The notes beneath the pieces were generated by a model. That model was not told the origin of the DNA, did not search any database, and saw only the letters and a list, made by a program, of their open reading frames with translations. Positions 1-7,391 of a stretch of 36,308 nt of DNA are shown here, one piece after another; the first letter of the stretch is position 1, and every line of letters starts with the position of its first letter. The DNA is from Cytophagales bacterium CG12_big_fil_rev_8_21_14_0_65_40_12. GTDB taxonomy: Bacteria > Bacteroidota > Bacteroidia > Cytophagales > Cyclobacteriaceae. Location of the stretch: NCBI GenBank assembly GCA_002786855.1, contig PCUU01000040.1:1-36308 (forward strand), read 5' to 3'. The position numbers and the translations under genes were made by a program.

Positions 1-635
1 AACTGCTCAAATTGATTTACATAATCCTCCAGTGTTGGGTAAACATTGAAGTGATCCCATGCAATGCCAGTAATGGTCGCAATGTGGTGATGGTAATGCA
101 GGAATTTAGGTCTTAAATCAAGTGGAGAAGTAGTGTATTCATCTCCTTCGATAATGATAATGGGTGCATCGGTAAGTTTCACTTGTTCAGCAAAACCTTT
201 GATCTGAGCACCCACCATATAATCAAAATCGCGACCAATGTCTTTTAAAACATGCATTACAATTGCGGTAAGGCTTGTTTTTCCATGACTTCCCCCTATT
301 ACAATGCGTTGCTTGTTTTTAGAAGCCTCGTAAATGTATTCAGGAAAAGAAAGCACCTTTACACCTATTTCTTGGGCCTTTAATAATTCAGGGTTGTTGG
401 CCTTAGCGTGCATGCCCAGCACAATCAAATCGATGGAGTTATCAATTCTATTGGCGTCCCAGCCCTCTTTTTCAGGAAGAATACCTCCAGCTTGGAGCTT
501 AGATTTCGAAGGCTCGTAAAAATGGTCGTCCGATCCGCTGACCTGATGACCTGCCTTTTTTAGGGCAAGGGCCAAGCTGTGCATGATGCTTCCGCCAATT
601 GCAATGAAATGAATGCGCTGAGATTTCTGGGTCAT
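1..635 (-). CDS. mpl: UDP-N-acetylmuramate:L-Ala-gamma-D-Glu-meso-DAP ligase (Mpl), 5' part only
   Basis: This minus-strand frame starts at the ATG complementary to 633-635 and runs off the left edge, so only about 211 N-terminal residues are visible. The protein opens with a Rossmann-like IHFIAIGGSIMHSLALAL and a GSDD turn, as in the MurC/Mpl family. It then shows the Mur-ligase ATP loop GGSHGKTS, and later EGDEY and an HHHIATITGIAWDHFN stretch typical of Mur central domains. The GGSIMH start and the GAQIKGF segment favour Mpl over MurC. Mpl joins recycled cell-wall tripeptide to UDP-MurNAc in the cytoplasm, which returns murein fragments to peptidoglycan synthesis. It is divergent from dnaB, with 170 bp between them. 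A canonical promoter lies just upstream. MurC is the main alternative. Confidence 0.85.
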   Translation of the reverse strand, partial: MTQKSQRIHFIAIGGSIMHSLALALKKAGHQVSGSDDHFYEPSKSKLQAGGILPEKEGWDANRIDNSIDLIVLGMHAKANNPELLKAQEIGVKVLSFPEYIYEASKNKQRIVIGGSHGKTSLTAIVMHVLKDIGRDFDYMVGAQIKGFAEQVKLTDAPIIIIEGDEYTTSPLDLRPKFLHYHHHIATITGIAWDHFNVYPTLEDYVNQFEQ

Positions 636-654
636 TTTAAATTGATTAGTCGGC

Positions 655-684
655 CAAAATTAAGACAAAATGGAAGTTGAACAA
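655..684 (-). promoter_or_regulatory. Bacteroidetes-type promoter for mpl
   Basis: Read on the minus strand there is TTG (complement of 682-684), a 19-bp spacer and TAATTTTG (complement of 655-662). This matches the Bacteroidetes vegetative consensus TTG-N17-23-TAnnTTTG. The -7 box ends about 20 bp before the mpl ATG, leaving a leader of roughly 15 nt. Confidence 0.6.
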
Positions 685-770
685 ATATTGTCAGATAATC
701 GTCAAACAAACGTTGATAACTCTGTTGAAAACTAAGTGGAAAGCTTGTTGGAAAGAAAGACTGTCTTTGG

Positions 771-801
771 TTGTGGCAAAGAAGTTTTAGACCTAGGTTT
801 G
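771..801 (+). promoter_or_regulatory. Candidate promoter for dnaB, abutting its start codon
   Basis: TTG at 771-773, a 20-bp spacer and TAGGTTTG at 794-801 fit the Bacteroidetes consensus. The -7 box ends only 4 bp before the ATG at 806. Transcription would therefore begin at or next to the start codon, giving a leaderless or nearly leaderless mRNA. Alternatively, translation starts at the internal Met 23 (872). Confidence 0.45.
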
Positions 802-805
802 AGGA

Positions 806-2374
806 ATGGAAAAAGAAAAATCTTCAGCTTTAAGATTGGGTTATAAAAGCAGAAATGCCTTAAGTAACGAAATGAGTCAATTGGGTAAATTGCCTCCCCA
901 AGCTGTTGATTTAGAAGAAGCCGTACTTGGTGCACTCATGTTGGAAAAGGATGCTTTGACCAACGTGATTGATATCCTTAGGCCACAGTCTTTTTACAAA
1001 GAGGCCCATCAGGTGATTTACCAAGCTATTTATGATTTATTTCAAGCTTCAGAACCTATTGATATCCTGACGGTAACCAGTCAGCTAAGAAAGGAAGGTA
1101 AGATTGAAATGATTGGCGGGCCGTACTACATTACGCAACTCACCAACCGAGTAAGTTCCGCGGCCAATATTGAATACCATGCAAGGATCATTGTTGAACA
1201 GTCGATCAAAAGAGAATTAATTCGTATTTCGTCTGAAATTCAAAGAGACGCATTTGAGGATACTACAGATGTTTTCCAATTGCTCGACAAGATGGAACAA
1301 TCGCTTTTCGAAGTTTCAGAAAACAATATTCGTAAGGAATACCAAAAAATGAAGGACATCATGACGACTGCCCTTGAAGAAATTCAGGCACGCAAGAATC
1401 ATAAAGATGGACTTACTGGAATCCCTTCTGGTTTCACCAATTTAGATAGAGTTACTTCTGGTTGGCAGAAATCAGATTTGGTAATTATTGCGGCAAGACC
1501 GGCCATGGGTAAAACTGCCTTTGTGGTTTCTGCCTTGCGCAATGCAGCAGTAGACCATGGTCATGCAGTGGCTATTTTCTCTCTGGAAATGTCGTCTGTT
1601 CAATTGGTTAATCGACTTATTTCAGGCGAAGCTGAATTAGAAGGGGAAAAAATTAAAAAAGGAAACTTGGCCGAGCACGAATGGGCTCAACTTGTGCATA
1701 AAACAGCGAATCTAACAAAAGCCCCCATTTTTATAGATGACACGCCTGCGCTTTCGATCCTCGAATTGAGGGCGAAATGCCGTAGGCTTAAACAACAGCA
1801 TGACATTCAGTTGATTGTAATCGATTACCTTCAACTGATGTCAGGCGATTCTTCAAAAAGTGGAGGTGGGAGTGGTAATAGGGAACAAGAGATCGCGTCT
1901 ATTTCTCGCTCTTTGAAAAATTTGGCAAAAGAATTAAGCGTGCCCGTGATTGCACTTTCGCAATTGAGTAGAGCGGTGGAAACCCGTGGCGGAGATAAAC
2001 GACCACAGCTATCGGATTTGAGGGAATCTGGTTCTATTGAGCAAGATGCCGATATGGTAATGTTCCTTTACCGACCAGAATATTACGGTATTACGCAAGA
2101 CGAGAATGGAATGCCAACCCAAGGCATAGGGGAAGTAATTATCGCTAAGCACAGAAACGGTTCGTTGGAAAATGTACAGCTGAAATTCATCGGCAAGTAC
2201 ACCAAGTTCACCGACATCGATGTGAGTGGTTTTGGCGGAAGTTATGGAGCCACTTTCCCAACCTCAGGAGCTTCTAGTTTTGAATCCGGTGGTGCCAAGA
2301 CTTTCCAAAGCAAAGCGAATGGTATTGATACCCCGCCTGCATTGCCACCAAGTGGAGAAGAGGCACCATTTTAA
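806..2374 (+). CDS. dnaB: Replicative DNA helicase DnaB
   Basis: The product is 522 residues, somewhat longer than the ~470 of E. coli DnaB. It unwinds the duplex at the replication fork as a hexamer. The N-terminal helical domain begins around LPPQAVDLEEAVLGALMLE (residues 29-47). The RecA-like C-terminal ATPase domain has Walker A in AARPAMGKTAF (about residues 230-240), Walker B in LIVIDYLQLM, and the family-typical QLSRAVE and DLRESGSIEQDADMV segments. The last ~50 residues are rich in Gly, Ser and Pro and look disordered. No intein is present. The start at 806 keeps a basic ~25-residue extension before the conserved domain; Met 23 at 872 is an alternative and would give a conventional leader. 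The MDR gene follows 59 bp downstream on the same strand. Confidence 0.97.
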   Translation: MEKEKSSALRLGYKSRNALSNEMSQLGKLPPQAVDLEEAVLGALMLEKDALTNVIDILRPQSFYKEAHQVIYQAIYDLFQASEPIDILTVTSQLRKEGKIEMIGGPYYITQLTNRVSSAANIEYHARIIVEQSIKRELIRISSEIQRDAFEDTTDVFQLLDKMEQSLFEVSENNIRKEYQKMKDIMTTALEEIQARKNHKDGLTGIPSGFTNLDRVTSGWQKSDLVIIAARPAMGKTAFVVSALRNAAVDHGHAVAIFSLEMSSVQLVNRLISGEAELEGEKIKKGNLAEHEWAQLVHKTANLTKAPIFIDDTPALSILELRAKCRRLKQQHDIQLIVIDYLQLMSGDSSKSGGGSGNREQEIASISRSLKNLAKELSVPVIALSQLSRAVETRGGDKRPQLSDLRESGSIEQDADMVMFLYRPEYYGITQDENGMPTQGIGEVIIAKHRNGSLENVQLKFIGKYTKFTDIDVSGFGGSYGATFPTSGASSFESGGAKTFQSKANGIDTPPALPPSGEEAPF

Positions 2375-2403
2375 GAGAGCGCTTTCCGTGAAGTATGCTT
2401 AAT

Positions 2404-2432
2404 TTGTACATCTTCCGGCAATTTTAATTTTG
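2404..2432 (+). promoter_or_regulatory. Promoter-like element overlapping the MDR gene start
   Basis: TTG at 2404-2406, an 18-bp spacer and TAATTTTG at 2425-2432 match the Bacteroidetes consensus, but the box ends one base before the ATG at 2434. If it is active, transcription would start inside the first codons. It may be a chance match, with the gene read from dnaB transcription. Confidence 0.25.
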
Positions 2433-2433
2433 T

Positions 2434-3435
2434 ATGAAATCCTTAATTCTTACCCATCACCCCGAAGAAAAGCTTCAATTTTTGGATATCCCGAAGCCAG
2501 TGCCTGCAGCAGGACAAGTTCTGGTGAAGCTAAAAGCCGCAGCACTTAACCGCAGAGACCAATGGATCAGAGAAGGCAAGTATCCGAATATCCAATTCGA
2601 TACCATTTTGGGTTCTGATGGTGCAGGGATTGTTGAGGCAATTGGAGAAGGTGTTGCAGGAGATTTATTGGGTAAAGAAGTCATCATAAATCCCAATGTC
2701 AATTGGGGAGAGGATCCGAAAGTCCAGTCCAAGGCCTATAGCATTATAGGAATGCCAAATAATGGCACTTTTGCAGAGTACATTACCGTGGATGCCGATA
2801 AGGTTTTCGCAAAACCTCAGCACCTCGATTGGGCAGAAGCGGCTGCCTTGCCTTTAGGCGGCTTGACGGCTTTCCGAGCAGTATTTACTCATGGCCAAAT
2901 TAGCGAGGGTAAAAACGTATTGATCTCTGGCGTTGGGGGAGGCGTGGCTCAATTTGCTTTCCTTTTCGCGATAGCGGTGAAAGCCAAGGTATTTGTAACC
3001 TCTGGTGATCAAGAAAAAATTGATACTTGCTTGAATTTAGGGGCTAAAGCTGGTTTTAACTACAAAACTGAAGGCTGGCAAAAAGAAGCATTAAGATCAT
3101 CAGGAGGCTTTGATGTGGTGATTGACAGTGCTGGGGGAAATCAAATCAATGATTTCATCAAAATGGCCAAGCCCGCTGGTAAAATTGTTTTTTATGGAGC
3201 AACTAACGGAATGCCCCAAAACTTGGATATGTTCCGCCTGTTCTGGAATCAAATTACGCTTCAAGGTTCAACGATGGGCAACGACCTTGAATTTGCCGAT
3301 ATGGTAGATTTCGTGAACCTCTACAAAATCAAGCCTATTATCGATTCTGTAAGGCCTTTTTCAGAAGCCATCTCTGCTTTTGATGAGATGAAAAAGGGTG
3401 GTGCTTTTGGGAAGTTGGTCTTGTTGCTAGACTAA
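2434..3435 (+). CDS. Zinc-free MDR-family oxidoreductase (quinone oxidoreductase-like)
   Basis: The 333 residues form a medium-chain dehydrogenase/reductase. An N-terminal GroES-like domain (about 1-125) includes AALNRRDQWIREGKYP and LGSDGAGIVEAIGEG. It is followed by a Rossmann NAD(P)-binding domain with GVGGGVAQFAF near residue 165. The catalytic zinc ligands of alcohol dehydrogenases are absent: the usual Cys is replaced in ALNRRD and the usual GHE motif reads GSDGAG. The structural-zinc cysteine cluster is also missing, so it belongs to the zinc-independent quinone-oxidoreductase-like branch. It probably performs NAD(P)H-dependent reduction of a quinone, enal or enone; the substrate cannot be read from the sequence. 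The last 120 bp have a diverged copy at 24937-25056. Confidence 0.85.
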   Translation: MKSLILTHHPEEKLQFLDIPKPVPAAGQVLVKLKAAALNRRDQWIREGKYPNIQFDTILGSDGAGIVEAIGEGVAGDLLGKEVIINPNVNWGEDPKVQSKAYSIIGMPNNGTFAEYITVDADKVFAKPQHLDWAEAAALPLGGLTAFRAVFTHGQISEGKNVLISGVGGGVAQFAFLFAIAVKAKVFVTSGDQEKIDTCLNLGAKAGFNYKTEGWQKEALRSSGGFDVVIDSAGGNQINDFIKMAKPAGKIVFYGATNGMPQNLDMFRLFWNQITLQGSTMGNDLEFADMVDFVNLYKIKPIIDSVRPFSEAISAFDEMKKGGAFGKLVLLLD

Positions 3436-3609
3436 TCTGAGTTGAGCTTTTTCTATCCGTTCACTTGATGTTAATTTTTTACTGATGACTTGCCCTTTTG
3501 AATAAAAACAAATGGCAAGCTTGTATTTTATGTCAATCGCAGAAAGATTAAAGAATATTGATGTAATCTTAAAAAGAATATCATTAAGTAATAAGATCAC
3601 ATGTTTACC

Positions 3610-3633
3610 TATAACTAGATTATAACTAGATTA
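3610..3633 (+). repeat. Short 11-bp-period tandem repeat upstream of the histidine kinase
   Basis: The sequence TATAACTAGATTA occurs at 3610-3622 and again at 3621-3633, a period of 11 bp, about 15 bp before the first possible ATG of the kinase. A role as a regulator half-site pair is possible but unsupported. No TAnnTTTG box was found nearby. Confidence 0.35.
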
Positions 3634-3648
3634 CGATCTCGTCATACC

Positions 3649-5661
3649 ATGATTTCTGATCCTTATCCTATATTCAACACTTTGTGTTTTTGTCATTTTA
3701 AAAGAAATGGACGCTTTAGAAAGGTATTCTCGGCTCCAGTCTTAATGATAATTCTCTTTGCATTTCTGGCGCAAAAGGAGGCCTCAGGTCAAAAAAAAAC
3801 CCTAATTGAAAATGATAGGTTTAACATTTCTATTTCAACAGGAGATGGACTATTGGCTTTTGAGGATTCCACAGGCAGCCTGACAATTCATGATGTTGTA
3901 GATTCAGAGTTATTCAACCAAGGGTTAAATGGCCCAAATAGTCCTACTGGAGTTTATTGGGTGAAGGTTACTTTAATGAATACTACTCCATATGACATGG
4001 ATGTTGTAGCTACTCAACCAAGGTCTATTGAAACTATACTTTATAAACAGGAAGGGGAAGTTTTTTTTAGAGCGCTTTTTGGGGCTTTTCAGAAAAAAAG
4101 TGATTTAAATAAAGGAGATAGCCGTAGTCATGTTTCATTTAAGCTGAAGGCTGGCCTACCTAATGACATTTACTTTAAAGTAAGTGGAAGATCTTTTACG
4201 GCAACTTTTGTCGACTCTAAAACTTTTGTAGCAGCACAATCGCGCAGCCAATTGCAAGACTTTCTTTTTTTCGGTGCCTGCGCCATTCTGATTATCTATA
4301 CGCTGGTTCAATTCCTTATTTACAGGAAAATCTCCTATCTATGGCTGTTAATGTTCACTCTAGGAACTGGCATGTATGCATTTTGTATCAGAGGCTACTT
4401 TATTGATTGGCTAATGCCAGAAATGCCTAAAACGGGGTTGAATTTTTCTTTTGTTTGGTCTCAGGTGGGGCAGTTAGGGGCAATATTGTTAGCTATTGAC
4501 TTCTTGCAATTGAAAAGCAAGTTTCCCGCTTGGTACAAGGTTTTTTTAGGCCTTATTCTTCTCCTTGTCTTTAGAACTTCATACGGGGTATATCTTACTG
4601 CGGTGCTCGATGACTACGGGACAATGACCAATATGGGGCTTTTCACTTTGCTGTTTGATATTGCCGCTTATACTGTGTTACTGTTTTCTGTTTGGAAAAA
4701 AGTAAATGTGAGTAGAAAGGTTTTTCTGTGTGGGCTAATTTTGTTCGGCTTAGGACTTATTATAGTTATCGTGATTTGGAAATCTAGCTTAATTACAGAC
4801 TACAGATTATTCTTATTGTATACCGGATCACTATGCTCATTGGCACAAGTTTTAATTTTTTCAATTGCCTTGGGAATTGAATTGCGTCAACATGAAGTTG
4901 ATAAAAATATAGCCTTGGATGATTTGAATACTGCACTCAAAGACCAAAACCAAAAAGTAGAGATGGAGGTAGTAGAGCGGACAAGAGAGGTGAATTTGCA
5001 GAAGGAACAATTACAAGACAGAAATGAAAAGATTGAGACCCTGTTTAAGGAGATTCACCACAGAGTAAAGAATAACCTTCAGATGATCTCAAGTTTATTA
5101 AATATGCAGCAGGATTTTGTTGGAGATGATAGCTCCTCTAGGGCTTTGGCGGATAGTAGGAGTAGAGTGAGCGCCATGTCCATCATCCATCAATTTCTTT
5201 ACAAGACGGATGATATTGATCAACTTGATTTTAAGGAATACATAGAAGAACTCTCTGCTAAAATAGATGAGTTGTATGGCGGTAAAGTGAGTATTCAATT
5301 GTTAATGAATTTTGACAAGGATTACTCTTACGATTTGGATACGAGTATTTCATTAGGACTTATTCTGAACGAACTGTTTACAAATGCTTACAAGTATGCT
5401 GCTTCTGAAGACCAAGAATTAATGATTAAGATCAATTTGAATGAACAGCATCAGGGGTATTATCAGTTAGATTTTATCGACAATGGAGACGCGATGAAGG
5501 CTCCATTTTCAGAATTGGTAAATAAGGGATTTGGTCTTAGATTGTCATCGCGACTGGCAAGACAGTTGCAAGGAACTTTTAGCTATGAATATGATCATGG
5601 CAATAAGTTTTCGATAATTTTTGCAAGCATGGAAACCAGAATGGCTTTGGCAGATGACTAA
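3649..5661 (+). CDS. 7TMR-DISM sensor histidine kinase
   Basis: The 670 residues form a membrane sensor kinase. A hydrophobic export segment (about 31-48) precedes a periplasmic 7TMR-DISMED2-like sensor domain (about 55-200, including GVYWVKVTLMN). Seven membrane spans lie between about 205 and 410, followed by a coiled coil (412-465). The kinase core is of the HisKA_2 type: the H-box EIHHRVKNNLQMISSLL has its likely phospho-His at 470/471. The ATPase domain has the N-box LNELFTNAYKYA (573-584), DNGD (611-614) and GFGLRL (627-632). DISM domains are thought to sense carbohydrates or other small ligands. The 3' end overlaps the response regulator start by 8 bp, so the two are almost certainly a cognate, translationally coupled pair. 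Met 33 at 3745 would put the signal peptide at the very N-terminus and may be the true start. Confidence 0.9.
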   Translation: MISDPYPIFNTLCFCHFKRNGRFRKVFSAPVLMIILFAFLAQKEASGQKKTLIENDRFNISISTGDGLLAFEDSTGSLTIHDVVDSELFNQGLNGPNSPTGVYWVKVTLMNTTPYDMDVVATQPRSIETILYKQEGEVFFRALFGAFQKKSDLNKGDSRSHVSFKLKAGLPNDIYFKVSGRSFTATFVDSKTFVAAQSRSQLQDFLFFGACAILIIYTLVQFLIYRKISYLWLLMFTLGTGMYAFCIRGYFIDWLMPEMPKTGLNFSFVWSQVGQLGAILLAIDFLQLKSKFPAWYKVFLGLILLLVFRTSYGVYLTAVLDDYGTMTNMGLFTLLFDIAAYTVLLFSVWKKVNVSRKVFLCGLILFGLGLIIVIVIWKSSLITDYRLFLLYTGSLCSLAQVLIFSIALGIELRQHEVDKNIALDDLNTALKDQNQKVEMEVVERTREVNLQKEQLQDRNEKIETLFKEIHHRVKNNLQMISSLLNMQQDFVGDDSSSRALADSRSRVSAMSIIHQFLYKTDDIDQLDFKEYIEELSAKIDELYGGKVSIQLLMNFDKDYSYDLDTSISLGLILNELFTNAYKYAASEDQELMIKINLNEQHQGYYQLDFIDNGDAMKAPFSELVNKGFGLRLSSRLARQLQGTFSYEYDHGNKFSIIFASMETRMALADD

Positions 5662-6271
5662 TTTGAAAAAGAGGATCTTAGTAGTAGAAGATAACATTGT
5701 GATGGCCGATGATCTCTCCAACACGTTGATGAAACTCGGCTATGAGGTGCTTGAGCCTGCAATCACTTACAGTGAAGCCATTAAAGCGCTTGAAAAAGAG
5801 GTTTTAGACCTTGTTATCTTAGATATCAATTTGGGGACAAAAAAAACGGGTGTAGATGTAGCCAATTACATCAAGAAAAATTTGAACCTACCATTCATAT
5901 TCCTCACCTCTTTTACTGATATACGCACATTGGAGCTTGCAAAGGCCACCGTACCCTATGCCTATCTTGTAAAGCCATATCAAGAGATAGACATCATGGT
6001 GGCATTGGAAATTGCCTTAAGTAACTTTCAGAAATTAGCTTCGAACAATACGATTGATGCCGAGCGTCAAATCCCTGACTTCACTTCCATGGAAACGGTA
6101 GTTTTAAAAAAGATTGCTGAAAACCTCACTACTAAACAAATGGCTACCGAGCTTTTTATAAGTGAAAGTACAGTGAAAAACCACAGACATAATATTTGTC
6201 AAAAGCTTGCTTTGCCATCATCGAATAACTCTCTTCTTACATGGGTGCTCAACAATAAGCAGCACTTATAA
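5654..6271 (+). CDS. REC-LuxR response regulator, partner of the upstream kinase
   Basis: The 205-residue protein has a receiver domain (about 6-125) and a LuxR/GerE DNA-binding domain (about 145-205). The receiver is complete: acidic pair E12/D13 in VVEDN, phospho-acceptor D57 in VILDINLG, T85 in FLTS and K107 in LVKPY. The HTH contains MATELFISESTVKNHRHNI, whose STVKNH recognition helix is typical of the NarL/LuxR class. The start at 5654 is preferred over an upstream in-frame ATG (5621) because MTNLKKRILVVED begins as receivers usually do, and because its ATG overlaps the kinase stop. It should bind DNA as a dimer after phosphorylation. The 23-bp inverted-repeat elements before the next two transcription units are candidate targets, by inference. 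Confidence 0.92.
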   Translation: MTNLKKRILVVEDNIVMADDLSNTLMKLGYEVLEPAITYSEAIKALEKEVLDLVILDINLGTKKTGVDVANYIKKNLNLPFIFLTSFTDIRTLELAKATVPYAYLVKPYQEIDIMVALEIALSNFQKLASNNTIDAERQIPDFTSMETVVLKKIAENLTTKQMATELFISESTVKNHRHNICQKLALPSSNNSLLTWVLNNKQHL

Positions 6272-6437
6272 CCCGATTTATGCAATAGGAATCGTGATGA
6301 TGGCGTAAATCACAAAGAATCAGGAAGTTTGGCTTAGATAGCATAGCAGCGCTATGGTGAGAAGACAAACGAAGTATAGCGACTGATTCAAAGTGAGTTA
6401 CGTCAGTAATAGAAAGTCTATTGCATGATTCGGGTTT
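6270..6437. repeat. Palindromic dispersed repeat, MITE-like (copy 1, complete)
   Basis: This 168-bp element begins at the stop codon of the response regulator. Its ends are imperfect inverted repeats of about 55 bp. The left end reads AACCCGATTTATGCAATAG; the right end ends in CTATTGCATGATTCGGGTT. GCGTAAATCAC and AAGAATCAG on the left pair with CTGATTC and GTGAGTTACG on the right. An inner stem pairs GTTTG with CAAAC, and the tip is CATAGC-AGC-GCTATG. Its first 49 bp recur at 36260-36308 with one mismatch. There is no ORF. It fits a non-autonomous inverted-repeat element. As RNA it would fold into one long hairpin and could end or protect the upstream transcript. Confidence 0.8.
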
Positions 6438-6498
6438 AGTCTAGTCATACTTTTCTTCAATTCTCATTCACGCTTTTAGCACTCAGGTGTCAGCCTAT

Positions 6499-6549
6499 AA
6501 ATAGCACCCTAGGGTCTATTTACATCTACTGCTTGTGACGGTAATTTTG
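6499..6549 (+). promoter_or_regulatory. Operator plus promoter of the split response regulator
   Basis: A nearly perfect inverted repeat lies at 6499-6521: AAATAG-C-ACCCT on the left mirrors AGGGT-CTATTT on the right with one extra base. Exactly 20 bp later comes the -7 box TAATTTTG (6542-6549), 16 bp before the ATG at 6566. There is no TTG at the -33 position; the palindrome's right half occupies that place, as in activator-dependent promoters. The same arrangement occurs at 7223-7273. Confidence 0.6.
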
Positions 6550-6565
6550 AGTTTGTCTAAAAGCC

Positions 6566-6928
6566 ATGAAGAAAAACATATTGGTGGTGGAGAACGAAGT
6601 CGTCATTGCCGATGATATTTGTCTTCGTCTTAAAAAATTAGATTATCAAGTACTAGAACCCGCGCTAACTTATAGGCAGGCGCTACATTCGGTTAATAAT
6701 GAGCTGCCCGACCTGGTTTTCATCGATTTACGATTAACGGGTAAAAAGACTGGCATTGACCTAGCTAGGTATATTTTAAAGAATAGCAATATCCCTTTTG
6801 TGTTCATAACGGCTTGCAGTGATTCGGCTTCAATGAAAGAGATCAATCAACTGAAACCCTTAGCCTGTTTAAATAAAGCATTTTCAACTGCCCTGTTGGC
6901 TAAAACCATGGAGAGCGCATGGATTTAA
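6566..6928 (+). CDS. Stand-alone receiver domain, 5' half of a split response regulator
   Basis: The 120 residues are one receiver domain similar to that of the regulator at 5654 throughout (shared ADD, YxVLEPAxTY and TGxDxA stretches). The phospho-acceptor D54 (FIDLRL), T82 (FITA) and K104 (CLNKAF) are present. The acidic pocket reads VVENE, so the Asp that helps bind Mg is Asn (position 10), and the usual KP is KA. Phosphorylation may be weak or absent. The ORF ends just where the paralogue's linker to the LuxR domain begins, and its stop overlaps the next ORF by 10 bp in another frame. This looks like a regulator split by an old frameshift, or a real two-protein form with coupled translation. 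Confidence 0.8.
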   Translation: MKKNILVVENEVVIADDICLRLKKLDYQVLEPALTYRQALHSVNNELPDLVFIDLRLTGKKTGIDLARYILKNSNIPFVFITACSDSASMKEINQLKPLACLNKAFSTALLAKTMESAWI

Positions 6929-7164
6929 ATAATCAAGAAAAAACTCCAGTACAAGATGCATTGGCACCTTTAACCCAAATGGAAAAGAAGGTGGTGTCAT
7001 TGATAAGTCACGGGCTATCCACATTAGAAATTGCAGATAGGCTTTGTCTGAGTAAAAGCACAGTGAAGACTCATCGTCACAACATCTGTAGAAAATTAAA
7101 ACTACCGAAAAACCAGAATGCGCTGCTCAACTGGGTGCTACTTAATAATCATCTGATCAGATAA
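6919..7164 (+). CDS. Stand-alone LuxR-type DNA-binding protein, 3' half of a split response regulator
   Basis: The 81 residues hold a LuxR/GerE HTH (about 20-80) with LTQMEKKVVSLISHGLS and LCLSKSTVKTHRHNICRKL. The domain is closely similar to the C-terminus of the regulator at 5654, down to the final LLNWVLLNN. Its ATG lies 10 bp inside the receiver ORF (ATG 6919-6921, receiver stop 6926-6928), so it is in the -1 frame and probably translated by coupling. Free of a receiver, it could bind DNA constitutively, or act with the upstream receiver as a separate subunit. Its own promoter and that of the giant gene share an inverted-repeat element, so autoregulation plus control of the giant gene is a reasonable guess. 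Confidence 0.78.
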   Translation: MDLNNQEKTPVQDALAPLTQMEKKVVSLISHGLSTLEIADRLCLSKSTVKTHRHNICRKLKLPKNQNALLNWVLLNNHLIR

Positions 7165-7222
7165 AGCACTAAAAATATGCCCAGCCTAAATTTCCTCTTC
7201 AATGAGTCGCGTATTCAAAAAA

Positions 7223-7273
7223 AAATTAAACCCCAGGGTCTATTTCCTGAAAGTAAGGTATGCTCTAGTTTTG
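7223..7273 (+). promoter_or_regulatory. Operator plus promoter of the giant surface-protein gene
   Basis: The 23 bp at 7223-7245 match the element at 6499-6521 at 19 positions, with the right half AGGGTCTATTT identical and the left half degraded. TAGTTTTG follows at 7266-7273, again exactly 20 bp after the element, and again there is no TTG at -33. Transcription would begin near 7278, giving a leader of about 110 nt before the ATG at 7392. Confidence 0.6.
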
Positions 7274-7391
7274 AAACGAGGGATGAAATGTTCCTCAGCC
7301 TCCCAAATAGATTTTAGTATCAGCAACTTCTCTGCTTGTCTTGAACGAGCACAGCTAAACTTTTGCCCAAAAAATACCAAAACAGCCATAT

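Noticed and set aside
334-519. 61-codon plus-strand ORF at the left end
   Set aside because: It is antisense to mpl, which has clear Mur-ligase motifs in the same stretch.
6919-6930. TTTAAAT heptamer as a programmed -1 frameshift site joining receiver and LuxR domain
   Set aside because: Its codon phase belongs to the LuxR frame, not the receiver frame, so slippage there would not produce the fusion. Overlapping stop/start coupling is simpler.
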